A stretch of 64,000 bases of DNA from Diorhabda sublineata (lineage: Eukaryota > Arthropoda > Insecta > Coleoptera > Chrysomelidae). A program made the translations under genes and the position numbers. The notes beneath the pieces were generated by a model. The model ran no database searches. It saw only the letters and a program-made list of their open reading frames with translations, and had not been told where the DNA came from. Below are positions 1-11,939 of this stretch, one piece after another; the first letter of the stretch is position 1; each line of letters begins with the position of its first letter. The stretch lies in NCBI RefSeq assembly GCF_026230105.1, contig NC_079475.1, forward strand, positions 34,222,086-34,286,085, read 5' to 3'.

Positions 1-437
1 AATATGATATTTCCATCTACTTGGTCTCTGTATTTGAAAACTTTTCAATCGATAAATGGCTCTTCGCGCGATAAAATTCGCTAGAATCACATAGGTATAT
101 CTAACTGGAAATTCCGATCAGGTTGGTATATATAGCGAATGTTGTTGGGGACTTATTCAATTTTCTCTTAGTAATCCACTCTTATCATATAATTCACGAG
201 TGAAAAGCTAGAGGAAATCTATTTCAGAAGTCCAACGAAGTAAAATAATATCAAACAGTCAGTTCGCTTGTATTATCAGTAGCGGCGTTAATAATTTGTT
301 AGATACAATCAAAAGCAGTGGAAACATGATTATTTAAATCGAAAATTATATGTGACCCATGTATTGTTTCAATTTCAAACTTTCATATTTTTCAAATATT
401 CTAGACAACGAACCTGTTCATAAATATATCTTTGATA
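1..437. other. AT-rich non-coding DNA, no feature seen
   Basis: No open frame with recognisable protein similarity, no terminal repeat and no obvious tandem repeat was seen before the first mariner element. Confidence 0.5.
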
Positions 438-578
438 TACGAGGTCTGGCTATGAAATAACGAGATTGCGCGCCTACTGGCGCCCTAGATGGGTGGGGTA
501 AAAAACGAGTAGTGCGTTAGGTATCTAAATATCTTGTTAAGAAAAAGATCTTATTTGGAAGGGACCTGATTTGAGTTG

Positions 579-690
579 ATGGAAGCGGTAAAGCAAAATT
601 CGACAGAGCTTCTAAAGGCACTCACCTAAGAAGACTTCCAGCACTGCTTCGATCAATAGAAAAAACATATGAAAAGGTGTGTGGCGAGGG
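579..690 (+). pseudogene. C-terminal remnant of a mariner transposase
   Basis: Inside the 305 bp element the plus strand reads ELLKALT, then a stop, EDFQHCFDQ, a stop, then KKHMKRCVARGG. This is the extreme C-terminal helix pattern of mariner transposases (hydrophobic-C-F..W..R-C-I/V). The DDE catalytic core is absent. Two in-frame stops (TAA and TAG) and a G-rich repeat expansion at the end show that it is dead. The assignment relies on family pattern memory, but its position next to the 3' TIR is where this part of the gene belongs. Confidence 0.7.
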
Positions 691-707
691 GAGGGGAGGG
701 GAGGGGA
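688..707 (+). repeat. (AGGGG)4 microsatellite, G-quadruplex motif
   Basis: Four perfect AGGGG units give four G4 runs separated by single A, a strong quadruplex-forming pattern on the plus strand. It lies where the transposase tail would encode a glycine-rich turn, so it probably expanded from a few coding G runs after the element died. Confidence 0.85.
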
Positions 708-746
708 GCACTCGAATGTCTCTTTATTTAATTGCCAGACCTCGTA

Positions 747-1430
747 GAACTATGCTAAAAGGTACGAACTAGTTTACAACGTATTTCGAAAGAAATACGT
801 CACAACAATCTATACGAATATTATCGAAAGTTTACCATTGCGTTTATAATTGCATGGATTCTCATGGGGATTGTATTTACAAGCTTTGACAATCTGGTAC
901 GTTGAATCCATCTCATATCCTTTAATTTTTCTACTGGTTTTACAGGAGACACGCATGCATCCTTTTTCATTTTATACCATTGTTGATATGGACGATGGCT
1001 TGAGACCATATAAACAACGCAATATTGTTGTCCTTTGTTGAAATATTATCCCTCCGGAGATTGTGGGTGAAAAATATTCCTTTAAAATGCTTCATTATTT
1101 ATATATTTATATTAAATTATAATTGCCTACACTTTCAACTGTCAGCAATCCCCTCGACGTAATAGATACAAACAATGTATCTTTTTCCACTAGACAATCT
1201 GGAAGAAATGTCTTATTGTGTTAAGTGAAGATCATGAACTAGTCGAAAATATACCTGATCTGACTTGGTTACCTACCTGTTTAACGATAAAAAGTTGAGG
1301 AAATGGTGCTCAAAAATTTATTGTTCGCATCCGAGAGATATAAATCGATGAAACGTATAATATTTTGGTTGATGTTTTGTGTATGGAGCAAGAAAATGTT
1401 ATAGTTGCACGAAGACTTGAATCATTACCA
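747..1430. other. AT-rich spacer
   Basis: Short overlapping frames occur on both strands at 821-1041, but neither resembles a known protein. No repeat structure was seen. Confidence 0.4.
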
Positions 1431-1432
1431 TA

Positions 1433-2085
1433 CGAGGGCTGCTACTTAAGTTTCGAGATAGACAAATAAAAACAAATATTTATAATTGGATTGGGATTTA
1501 TTGTTTTCCAAAATATTATAGTATGAATACACTTTTGCATGCGTTTGACCAAATTGTCGAAGCATTTTTTCCATTTCGATTGAGACACCTTCAAACGCAT
1601 CAACCCCTTCTTCAGGTTTAGAAAAACGTGACTTCGCAATTTGTTTTGGATCTGTGGGAATAAGAAGAAACTATTGGGTGTTAAAGAAAGACTGGCGGAT
1701 GATCCATCAATTTCATATTTGGACTGTTTATATACGTTTCTGTTTAAACTGATGTGTGAGAGCTCGCATTGTTGAAGTGGAGACTGATTCGTTTTCTACG
1801 ATTCGTTTTCCTTATTTTTTCGAACACTTCTGCCCAGTGTACTATTTAGAATGGACCTTTTCACGTTGCTCTAGTGGAACGCTGTTGACATGTTCAGTTG
1901 ATCCAAGATTCGTCGCTCTTATAGATATAGATAGATTTTTGACAGCTAAATTTTCATGCAACATTGAATGTTTGCGAGTGAAACTGATACCCAGGTAAAC
2001 CTCAATCTCATGGTATGTCACATTACAATCTTGCCATATGAGTTTACTTGCGTTTACGCACAACATCGATGGCCATTTAAAATTT
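1433..2085 (-). mobile_element. Degenerate mariner remnant, minus strand
   Basis: The 3' terminal repeat lies at the left: cgagggctgctacttaag after TA at 1431-1432, matching the inverted end at 19511-19528 of another copy. Reading the minus strand from about 2066, an open stretch carries VTYHEIEVYLGISFTR and SMLHENLAVKN, the helix-turn-helix linker region of mariner transposase. It jumps to VPLEQREKVHSK, then after several stops to the C-terminal segment RFSKPEEGVDAFEGV (about 1620-1585) and KKCFDNLVKRMQKC. The transposase N terminus and the 5' TIR are missing, so the copy is truncated as well as frameshifted. It shares its family with the copies at 14319 and 18738. Confidence 0.8.
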
Positions 2086-2089
2086 TACA

Positions 2090-5000
2090 TATTCATATCA
2101 ATGCTGCTTTATCTCAAAACTATATGAATTCTGTCGTCGATAATACCCAACAACCTGAGAACCTAAAACCTGGAAAACGTAGCACGAGTCCATTGAAACC
2201 ACAGAAAGTGAGTACTTCAAGATACTGAGGGCCATCTCAACCAAGATTTTTGGAAAATTGGGTTAAGCGTTGGGATACTTGTATCGGCTTAGAAGTAAAA
2301 AAAGATTTGAAGTGAAATATGTGGAAACTTTGATTTTTGTGCTAGTCCGTATCAAATTTAATTACAATGTACTCCATCAAACTAATTTAGTTTTTCCACA
2401 GCAAACTCCCAAATCATTCTTTGGCCCGTTTCAATCAATTTTTCTTTCGTGTTTAGGTTAACACAGGTTCCATTTGCTTAGAGAAACCAATAATCCCAAG
2501 AAAAATTCGAAAATATCACACTGTACGAATCAAATCAAAGTTTTTGAGCGTTTTTGTGACATGTTGATTTTGATGTACCCTTTCTTTCAGCATGATACAA
2601 TTAACTAAATATAACAAGCAATCCAGTTTTATTCATTCTTGGTTTCAAAGCTACTCCATTATTATCAATTAGTTCGCTTTCTGTATTTCGAGTGATTAGT
2701 GTCATAGATTTTTTTCTTGTGAAATTTCGTTGCCTTCATATATTTCAATTCATATTTTATAAGCTTCACACATTAAATATAAAATTTAATTCAAAAAATC
2801 ACATCCTCAAAATTTATTCAAAATTCCCATTGATATATTTAGAACAAAATTACGTCAAGCAACCAAAATAATCTGTGATAGGTTTTTTTGATTAAAATTT
2901 TAGAACTGATAGGGTTTCAAAAGAATCTCATTAGAATAAAGCGTTTTATGCAGCAGTAGGCGAGATGTCATTCCATCAACTTAAAATATATTTTACTTGT
3001 TAGCTTGTGTCTGCAGTAAATTAAAACTGACAACTTTGAACTTCGGAGGAACTTCCTTTCTTGGTATAGGATAATTCTCGGTGTTTATACCTTATAATGG
3101 GCCATTTACCAGATGCGATATCTTAAAGTAAGCTATTTCAGGGAGACATAATGTTCATAGGAATTTTATCTTTTGTCTGCATGTATTTGACTTTTCCATT
3201 AAACTTTGTAACAAAATTTTTATTGGTCGTTCGATACATCCGTTTAAAGACATTTTCAAATTTTAAGGTTGATAAATTGATTCTATGCATTAGAATGTAA
3301 CGTAAATTATTTGGTTTACAATCAACTCCAGAATTACTTGTAATGTAGCGTCTTAATAAAACAACGTAATTTGGTAATTTTCGAATTTCTATTAAGCCCA
3401 TTGAAATTTTTGACACATGAATTATTGACACGGACAAATGAAATTAAACTTATCTGAAGTCTTTCCTTCTATTATTCAATAGTATTTGAGTTTCCTGTGA
3501 GTGTGAAAATGCTGATTTATTATTTGACAGGCTATTATTATTTTTTTGGATTACCACGTTTTCTCTTGCGCACAATATTAACTAAATATTCATAAAAAAG
3601 AGGTAATGATCTTGCTAGCCACTCTATTGTGTTCCCTAGGACAATCCATTTTTTCGAAAATCGCTGAGCTTTCGAACAGCCATACTAATACTCTATCCTG
3701 CTGAAGCTGTTACCAACAGCCTTTCTTTTGGCAAGAACTATTTGATTACCCTACCAATTAGAATGAGTTGGTTCATCCAAATCCCTTCTACAATGGAAAA
3801 GAGTATTTTACTTATAGAAAATCGGTCCTTATTCTTCCATTCTTTCAACATAGTCATCTTAAAAGAATTCTTATACTAGCGTTACTCTAGAAAGATGGAA
3901 CTTCTTCTTAATTATATCAAGGACATTATGTTGAGATGCAGTGATCCTATTTTTAAGCAATATTTCCAAGTATTTTTCATTATTAATCACATAAACGAAA
4001 GGTTTAGTTCTAGTACTCGACTTTGATATTTTCGAAGAAACTCATGTTGTAAAAATTGTTGCCCAAGCAGGGTTCAATGATTGAAGATAATAACACCAAG
4101 TTTATAAAAACTACCCATAATATGGTTAGGCTATTGGAGGGGCGGTGAACCTGATGTCTATGAATTTTGATAGAGCCCTATCAACACGGAGGAACACGAT
4201 GGATTGGATGACCCAAGTCAAGATGGATCCACGGTTTAATATCGGACCTGAGATCACTCATATAAGAAAATGGTAAACGGTAGCTCGAGACGTTTAGCTT
4301 CTGCAAATGAGAGAAAGTTACGTTATTCAATTAGCTCTAGAGTGTAGTCCAATTAAACTCATTTCTTTAGAAAGTTTTTTACAATATTCCAAACTTTAAT
4401 TTTGATAATTTGGTTGCGATTTGGATATCTGTTCTACAAAAAACTCACAGTATAAGAGCTACAATTACGAATAATTTTTGACATTAGAACACATTTAATG
4501 GAAAAAGTTTTAATATAAACACTTTTCAAGAACTTTGGAGCTGAAGCTATTTCATGTAGGATTATGAGGTCTCAACGGTTGCTCTTATAGTTATTTATGA
4601 GTATAATGTATATTTTTGAACGTTTGTAAGTGATCTCTAGAATATTTATACCATAGTTTTCTAGATTGTTCATATTTTGACTTCACTTTCATTTTATATC
4701 AAACAACTCTGTGTAAAAGTGATAAAATTTGGCTCTACATTAACATTATTTTTTCTTTCTGTTATATTATATTATTTTCAATTCATCCTATAACATAAAA
4801 TTTGAAGTATCCATATTATATCCTTAATATAAAATTTTATATTACAATAGTTATTAGCTATAATATTACTTGAGGAACGTTATGATCTTAAGTTTGTTTT
4901 GAACGTCTATTGGAACTATCACAACTATAGAAACATTTTATAACCCCAAGCAGGTTTCCAAGGAATTGATTATCTATACAATATTTTGGAGAATTTGGTT

Positions 5001-5675
5001 GCACATATGCAAAAGTGTCCTCTAAAATTGTATTTTCTGTTTCAGACCTTTCGGCACTAAAGTTTGAAGAGCTCAGTGTAAAAAACAAAAAAGTACTCTT
5101 TGTTTAACTTGATAAAATTTATGGTTTAGGAGATATGTAGATTATTAGTTCGTTGTGAATGCCAATGAAACCTTTCGCCATAGAGAGACATTCTGAGAAA
5201 AATTATCATAAATTGTAATTATTCAATGAAAATACTCACAGGAGATGATAAAACACAATCAAACATTTCTAATTAAATTGAATAATGTCGACCATCTTAT
5301 TCGGAGTGGGCACCTTACACTTCTAGACACTTCCGGAGTCTACGGAGGATATTTCTTTGAACTTTAAACATTCCAAGATCCTGCCTTATAGCGTCACAAT
5401 GGAAGTTTATTGTATCGATCATTTCATTTCTGTGTTTACCGGTATTGCATACTTTAAACTTCAAATAAAGATATCCCCAAAAGTATGAGGTAATAAAACA
5501 CAATCAAACATTTCTTTGAGAACTGATGAAGAAATAAATAAACATGAGTACTACATACTATCAAAAATCATATTACTGGCATAAGTGAAAACTTGAAAGA
5601 GATCAATAATTATTTTTCATCTAGTGGGCTACTGAGCGATACTTTCTTCGCCAAAATTATTTCCCAACTATGTTA
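2090..5675. other. AT-rich non-coding DNA, 3.6 kb
   Basis: No supported gene. A stretch at 2150-2230 is hydrophilic and ends near a GTGAGT donor-like site, but there is no matching acceptor or homology. A 99-codon minus frame at 3138-3437 looks like chance in AT-rich DNA. Confidence 0.4.
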
Positions 5676-5679
5676 TGTG

Positions 5680-5865
5680 ATATTCCTCTAAAAATTCGCG
5701 ACATGTGGTTGATGCACGATGGATGATGTTAAATGATGTAAAATATCATCTTAATAATATTTTTTCTAATAGTTGGATTGGTCGGGGAGGTCCAGGTCAC
5801 AGCATTATTTTCATGTCATCTACTCATTAACGAATTTTTCGCATCAAGTCTCGGAGCACCCTGTA
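5680..5865 (+). pseudogene. DDE-transposase fragment of a Tc1/mariner-like (IS630) element
   Basis: The plus strand reads DMWLMHDG, then after a frame change SNSWIGRGGPGH. The pair D-x-W-x-x-HDG ... N-x-WIGRGGP is typical of the region between the second and third catalytic acidic residues in one large group of insect IS630-type transposases. The usual proline-rich PRSPDLTPLDF block that should follow is lost. The fragment ends with gcaccctgta at 5856-5865, a likely terminal-repeat end because ACAGGG-type termini are common on such elements and one recurs at 54547. Stops and frameshifts make it a relic. Confidence 0.55.
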
Positions 5866-5869
5866 TGTT

Positions 5870-8800
5870 AATAAAAAACTATGGCCAGTCATATTGGTAT
5901 ATATGTAGAAGCTAGAATCACATCTAACGTTTTTATATTATATCTGAAAATTCTTAATATTTTACTATTGAGAGATATTAAAAGTTTTCAATTAAATGCA
6001 TTTTTCCTCATTAGTTCATTTTGTTTTCTTACATGATGTTGTGAGTGGTGATTTCTCAATTATTCTCCAAATGATGAGATGAAGGTTCTTTATCAACAAA
6101 ATAAAAGGATCCACCAAATGCTAAAGTGAATTTGTAATTTTCTCCAATTATCGGGGTGTTCCAAAGCATTCGAATTATTATCTGAACATTGTAGAGTATT
6201 TTAAAAAATGGAAAAACTTCCTCGATTATACATATATCACTCACAAAGCTTTAATTCAAAAAATCTCATGAAATAATCTGTGTTCTTGTATTGTTACTTC
6301 TGTCAATTTCCTGTTCCTTCTTGAAACTCAGACACTAAATGACGTATCGTCGAAAATATATTCCTGTGGAGATTTGAATGTGATTCTTGAAAATAAGTTT
6401 AGGAATGTTCCATTGGATCGATCATTCTCTTGAGTAAGAAGATTGTTTTAGAAGGGAGATATTTTGGAAACGATAAAAGAATTTTATTGCATAATGTATA
6501 TTCTAAGTCTCATCAATCGATTTGCAGTGACTTCCCTTGAATAGATTTTTAAATTTTATTTAAAAAAAAAATTATAAATTCATAAATCTTCAATTTTACT
6601 TTGAAGCTTGTTAAAATAATTTTTTTAATAAGGTTAGGAGATTGCCATTGGTTCCATTAAAGATGTTTCATCAAGTTGAAAAATATAAAAATTCTTCACG
6701 AAAAGTATTCTGCACTACCTTTGGTCTCTGGAAACAAAACACGCGTATGATAGATAAAACTATTCATTTTTGTGTGCTCGAGATAGTGAGGGAGCCCCAG
6801 TGGTGATTTTAACTACAGTATAACGAAAGGGGTGTGTAATCTTGGACCTTGGAAAGTACTTGCATTGTGGTGGTTTGAAAATGATTTTTCTTAAATGTTT
6901 GTATTTCATATAAAAAAATCCTCACCAAACAGGAGCCCTAGCTCAATTTTTTTTTTAGTTTTCTTTTAGTTTCTCATTTGATTACCAGTAGAAAATTCCC
7001 TTTTTTACTAAAATTGGATTCACACTTAGCAATTTTCTACGAAAAAACATTTTACTTTCTTAGAGTTGAATGTTCGAACTCAAACTCAACAATAATGTAT
7101 GATTTCCATGTCATGAAGACTAGTTACAGCCAATAAGAAAATTTTGAAATTTGGAAAATATCTATATTTTTTTGTACAATTTTGAAAAATTTTCACCCGA
7201 ATTAATAGTCGGTATTATATTTTTATTGATTATAAATTTCAAAAATGGTAGTGTGACAGCTATGTGTAAATTCATCTTGGGTGAGGATTTCCTTATATCA
7301 AATAAACATTTGAGAGGATGAAAGTTGAAAAAAAATGTAATTGAATTTCTCACGTTAGTAATATCCTGCTTGTGAATATCCTGTAGCAGCGCTATTCAAA
7401 CGTTTTAGAACATCATTATTTTTATATCTTCCATAAAATGTGTTTGTGCATAAAATTTTTGGACTGCACCCATGTCATATGTGGTTTACATCAAGCCTTA
7501 AATTATGAATGCTCTTTTATGTGTATAAATTATATCTAAGATATCACCATGGGTATATTGAGCAATGCAGATTGTTTATTTAGTTACTTCGATTCACAGA
7601 CCTCATCAGTTTGTATTTCTATCTATGGAAATGGCTGAAGATAAGCATCGCTTACCAAATTTTACCAACACCGAAAAATGAGGCTATGAATAGTTGAATG
7701 TTTTTGGAAGCCTCTCTAACGATGATTGAGCGTTTAAGAAAATATCAGTTTAATCTCAAAATCCACCCTTTTTTTTCTCATGTTTTTTATCTTTTCGGCA
7801 ATTCCATTATTTAAGCATATGCAGTTACTCATCAACAATAATTATTAGTTCCTGGGTGCTTTTCAGGATCATCTGTTAACAAAATGATCCTTCTTCATTG
7901 TTTCACGGTATGATAAAGCTATCGAGATACGTTCTAGTGCAAACTTTTCCTCTAAACTAATAATTTTCAAGATAGATAATCGTGGTAATTCATCTGAAAA
8001 AGAAGCTTGTACATTTGAATATACTTCACTCAACAACAACATTCTATGACTCGCCTAGGGGTCGATCAATAACAATTTAGGAAAAAACATTAAAAATCTG
8101 AATAGGTTTTTGAAAATATAAACGGATCTATATCAACTAATTACGGTCGGTTTCAACGGAAATAATCAATTAGTAATAGAGGTATTCTTCTCCTTCTTCT
8201 TTCATCATCCTGTCTCGAGGTTCCAATCGGAGATTTACCAGTTGCTATATTTACCAATCTATCTTCTATCATTCCGGTCAATTTAGACATTCAAAGTTAC
8301 ATAAATTCTCATCAAGCTGAAAATTAAAAATTAAATTTGAAAGTTTCCCGTCATTTCCGTTTATGGGAAAAAATTTATTCAAGGTAAAATGTCAAAAAAA
8401 TGAGTTTTAAACTTTTTCCTGTGAGATCAATGTCATTTTTGAGTAGCGTCATCGGTTTGGCACAGGATTATGTATTATTTATGGCAAATAACTTAATACC
8501 AATGACCAATAACTGAGTTTGAGGAAATTAATTCATCAACTATATATTTGGCAATACTCAAGATCTCCAGAGTGGAATTAAGGGTTTCCGCAATAGCTTG
8601 AATAACACTATGAGGCCATATAAGAGAAAATAGGTACGTAGTTTCTTTATTGATATGGCGTGTGGGACTCCGAAAAGCTTAACGAAAAGTTGGCGAACAG
8701 AGAGGATAGAGCGTCCTGAGGTTTTACGAGAACATCAGCTTTTCATTCAAGGGACGATTTTCCTCGATTTATTCGGTGTCGTTATTGTCACTGCCCAAGT

Positions 8801-9845
8801 TTAAATGAGCCTTTGGAAAAATTTAATTTTCCCACCTGACGTTATTTTTTAGCATTACGACTTCACTAATTGTTTCTTCTCTGGGAGAATGTTGTACTTT
8901 TACGTTCAATATTTCACATACGATAGCACATTTAATTCAGAAATTTCAAAAACATATATAAACTGAAAAAATGTACCAATAGGCATAAAATGTGAATCAT
9001 AAAATGTATTAAAAGATACAAATGTGAGAATAAAATTAAATAATACTAGAACTACTGAAATAATAAATAACATTAAACGAAGTACTAGGAAAAAAATGAT
9101 TAACTGTTACTAAAATTCTACTTTTCCACAAAATCTTCAGAAGAATCTAGAAACTTATGAAAGGCTTTGTAATTTCTTAGCTCTTCAGCTACTCAGTGAT
9201 TCGAAGTGACAGACCCTCGTCGTCGTCATAGCGAGGTGTTGCTAGCCAGTTTTCCTTCTTGGAAACAAGATGCAAGGTCGAGAATATATGAGGGGCAAAT
9301 GTAAATATCAAAAAAGGAGCCTGAAATTGTTCACGTCGTGATGAATAGACGCTGACTGAGATGACAAGCATGCAAATAGCGAAATATAAGTGATTACCGT
9401 GTTTACTATAAACTGAAACTTCTAATTGTCAGACTGAATGTATTCCAAATATCCCTTTTTTATTAACATCTTTGTCATCCTCTCAGTAATTCCAATCTTG
9501 AGCCAAGGATTATTCTTTCTTTTTAGTTCAGTTTTAACCTTAATTAACTTCATTCACTCCGAATCTGACCATTTTTCTGGGAGTTATTATTGTTTTCTCT
9601 ATAAAATGTGAGATAATTCAATATTTTTGATTAAAATTGTAATGAAATCGATCTCAAAGAGTTTCTCCTTGGAAATATATCATATTTTATTAATGTAACT
9701 AAAAAGGTCAGTAGAAACTCACATTTCAATAAAATCATCCAATAAAACTAATGTGGAATTATATAACGTTCTCGTTACATGAAACAAGCACTCTCTTTAG
9801 ATTTTTCTTGCTTTTCCGGATATCATCAAATGTTCGTTTTTCTTT
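5870..9845. other. AT-rich non-coding DNA upstream of the first Beat exon
   Basis: Probably intron or 5' flank of the Beat gene. No exon for the first Ig domain, no promoter and no transposon could be recognised. The 9189-9371 stretch is a little richer in GC, with an open minus frame of 60 codons, but it resembles nothing I know. Confidence 0.4.
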
Positions 9846-9850
9846 TGCAG

Positions 9851-10027
9851 CTCTTCCAGAGGAAGGTCCAAAAATAACAGGTGGACGTCCGCGCTATCAA
9901 GTAGGCGACACTGTTCGTGTGAATTGCACATCAGGAAAATCAAAACCAGCGGCGCAACTGAATTGGATGATAAACGGGGAACCAGCGGATCCAAAATTTC
10001 TGATAGGACCTGAAATAATAGTTTTAG
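9851..10027 (+). CDS. Beaten path (Beat) family protein, exon encoding first half of Ig domain 2
   Basis: An internal exon of 177 bp (59 codons' worth), starting after tcttttgcag and ending before the donor gtatgt. The translation starts LPEEGPKITGGRPRYQVGD, continues TVRVNCTSG with the first Ig cysteine (TGC 9925-9927), and then QLNWMINGEPAD with the core tryptophan (TGG 9964-9966). The proline-glycine lead-in GP-x-I-x-GG-x-P-x-Y and the NCTS cysteine are hallmarks of Beat proteins, secreted or membrane-anchored immunoglobulin-superfamily molecules that act as partners of Side receptors in insect axon guidance. Both ends are phase 1, as usual for Ig-domain exons. The next exon is at 22650. 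The open frame runs further upstream to 9751, but the splice acceptor and the loss of similarity there set the boundary. The Beat subtype cannot be fixed by eye. Confidence 0.88.
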
Positions 10028-10279
10028 GTATGTATAAAATAGATTCTGTTCATCATCTATATCCACCTTCTATTCCTTAGCTCCTACCAAATACATCTAC
10101 AACTCTTTGAACTTCGAACTTAACTTCGGTCTTCCTCTTCGCTCACGTTGCATCCCCTCTATCATCATTATTATCTCTACTTCAGGTTCAGATCTCCATA
10201 TATGTCTCACTCTTGCTTTCATATTATATTCTAGTCCTTCAGAATATCTTATATTTCCTCCTGTTTTTTGTCCCCTTTA

Positions 10280-10292
10280 TAAGTATTTTCCT
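10280..10292 (+). repeat. Left target-site duplication of LINE insertion
   Basis: taagtattttcct here matches taagtatttttct at 11227-11239 with one mismatch in 13. The pair brackets the LINE fragment exactly. Confidence 0.75.
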
Positions 10293-10296
10293 AAGG

Positions 10297-11209
10297 GTCC
10301 GTAAAGGAAGACCGGACGGGAGCGGGAGTATACTATGAAGTTCTGGAAATAAGGGAATCCTTTAGGTTTAGAAATGGCTGCAACATACTGCAGGCCGAGC
10401 TGCGGGCAATAGATCGAGCCGTGGAACTGATCTGATGCAGAGATGAAACGATACGTGACATCACAATCTACACGGATAGCCAAGCCGCTCTGAGATCACT
10501 ATCGTCTACGGCAGTGAGATCTAGGTCAGTGGTGAGCTGTCGCGAAGGCCTGTCATGGATTCGTGACGGAAAGGTTAGACTCTGCTTGATACTTGGACAC
10601 AGCAATGTAGGAGTGAATCAAATGGCAGACAAACTAGCCAAATTGGGAACGACCTGGAGCGGGGACGAAGCGGTGGGCTTGCCACTACCACCGATCAAAT
10701 TGTTGAGAGACACGATAGATAGAACATTAGAAGGAAAGCACGGCAAGAGATGGAGTGATAGAGATGACTGTATCATCTCACGATCCTTGTGGCCGGAGCT
10801 ACAGAAGAGAAAGAGCACAGAACTGCTAGGCTATGGGAAAGCCAAAATCCGAAGGGACGTAGCAGTGATTACCGGTCACTCCACAGTAGGCTCTAGACTA
10901 AGGAAAATGGGTATCAGAACCGACGATCTCTGTGCAGAATGCAGAGAAGAGGAAGAGACAATAGAACACCTAATGTGTCATTACACAGCATTGACGTCGA
11001 AACGACTACAATGCATGGGTAATGAAACATTGGAATTTCTGGAAGAAGCAGCGGAGTTGGGTGTTAAGGACCTGAATCACTTCAGTGCAAACTGGAAAAG
11101 CTTGGGAAGGGGGCAAAGACCTGGCAACGGAAGAGATAGGGAAGGGCATCACAATGGGCCTAAAGCCTCCGAGTGGAACTTGGCTGAAAAGTGGAGATCA
11201 CCCTGTTAA
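10297..11209 (+). pseudogene. LINE ORF2 C-terminus: RNase H domain plus CCHC-like tail
   Basis: The frame opens at GSVKEDRTGAGVYYEV, just after the missing first catalytic aspartate, and continues ILQAELRAI (catalytic Glu) and ITIYTDSQAALRSL (catalytic Asp). After an in-frame TGA at 10433-10435 between Glu and Asp, the remaining frame runs unbroken from 10436 to the TAA at 11207-11209. It includes LILGHSNVGVNQMADKLA, the H...D motif of RNase H, and CAECREEEETIEHLMCHY, the C-x2-C...H-x4-C motif that closes R1/Jockey-type ORF2 proteins. The final 60 residues are low-complexity G/R/N. The domain order and the motifs make the identity safe; the clade (R1, I or Jockey) is less certain. Confidence 0.87.
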
Positions 11210-11212
11210 CAT

Positions 11213-11226
11213 AACCTAACCTAACC
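11213..11226 (+). repeat. Telomere-like (CCTAA)n tail of the LINE
   Basis: aacctaacctaacc follows the ORF2 stop by 3 bases and directly abuts the right target-site duplication. The unit is the complement of TTAGG, the ancestral insect telomere repeat. It replaces the poly(A) tail at the LINE 3' end. Confidence 0.8.
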
Positions 11227-11239
11227 TAAGTATTTTTCT
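11227..11239 (+). repeat. Right target-site duplication of LINE insertion
   Basis: taagtatttttct, paired with 10280-10292. The flanks on both sides (10080-10290 and 11240-11480) are similarly pyrimidine-rich, which suggests that they were one tract before insertion. Confidence 0.75.
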
Positions 11240-11935
11240 TGCATAATTTTCTTTCACAGAATTATTTCGACATTTTTTCTTTCATTAATTGTCTCTGGAT
11301 TAGAAATCATGACGGATTTGATTGTTGTTCTGTATATTTAAGATTTAATTTTTATTTCATTTCTTGCTATTCAGCATTTTTTCATTTGCACCAAGTGCTC
11401 TATTCGCTGCTTGTCTCTTTTCTCTTATTTTCTCTGTTCTATTACTATTGTTCATTATTATCATACCAAGGTACGTGACTTGGTCTATACAATAATTTCC
11501 TCGCCTTTTTCTTTTGTTAAAATTTTGTTTGCTACTGGCTATAACGTATGCTATTGATTAACGATCTCTATTTCTTATTAAATGATATTTCTTGTTCCAT
11601 AATAGAGGCCCAAGGTAAATAATGTCCCTAATAGTTGATCGCTTGCTTTACACTTCTATCAGTTTTATTAATTTGAGTGAAATTCTCATATATTGAAAAG
11701 CATTACCAGCTTTTTTTTCTATAAATTGTGTGAAACATCTACGGGAAATCTTCATTAATAAAACAGCTAGATTATTTTTTTATATTGTTATACAATTTTT
11801 GTGTCAAATTTGTATAAATATTCTGGGTTGGAATTGTTTTAATTACATAATATTTTGTAAGTCATAGGAATATATCTGAATATACTTCAAAGTGTGTTAC
11901 ACAATTTTATAAAAGTACCTCTAGTATCTAGTATA
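11240..11935. other. Pyrimidine-rich then AT-rich intron sequence
   Basis: The first 240 bases are T/C-rich on the plus strand, like the left flank of the LINE. No coding signal was recognised. Confidence 0.4.
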
Positions 11936-11939
11936 TATA

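Larger units (their letters stand above)
440..744 (+). mobile_element. Internally deleted mariner element (305 bp) with TIRs and TA duplication
   Basis: The left end reads cgaggtctggc after a TA at 438-439; the right end is its inverse, gccagacctcg, before a TA at 745-746. The inverted repeats stay alignable for about 30 bases with several mismatches. TA duplications and this TIR style are those of Tc1/mariner elements. Full mariners are about 1.3 kb, so roughly 1 kb of the transposase gene is missing and only its last part is left (see 579-690). The element cannot encode a transposase; if it moved in this form it needed one supplied in trans. Confidence 0.8.
10293..11226 (+). mobile_element. 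5'-truncated non-LTR retrotransposon (R1/Jockey-type LINE), RNase H end
   Basis: A 934 bp insertion, visibly richer in GC than its surroundings and bracketed by 13 bp duplications, as expected of target-primed reverse transcription. It holds only the last part of ORF2: the RNase H domain and the terminal cysteine motif. It ends not in poly(A) but in a short run of CCTAA units. Truncation cuts into the start of RNase H, so nothing enzymatically complete remains. The nearly intact duplications and only one early stop suggest that it is younger than the other LINE pieces in the window. Confidence 0.85.

Noticed and set aside
9189..9371. 60-codon minus frame with slightly raised GC upstream of the Beat exon
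   Set aside because: Considered as a missing Beat exon, but it is on the wrong strand and lacks Ig residues.
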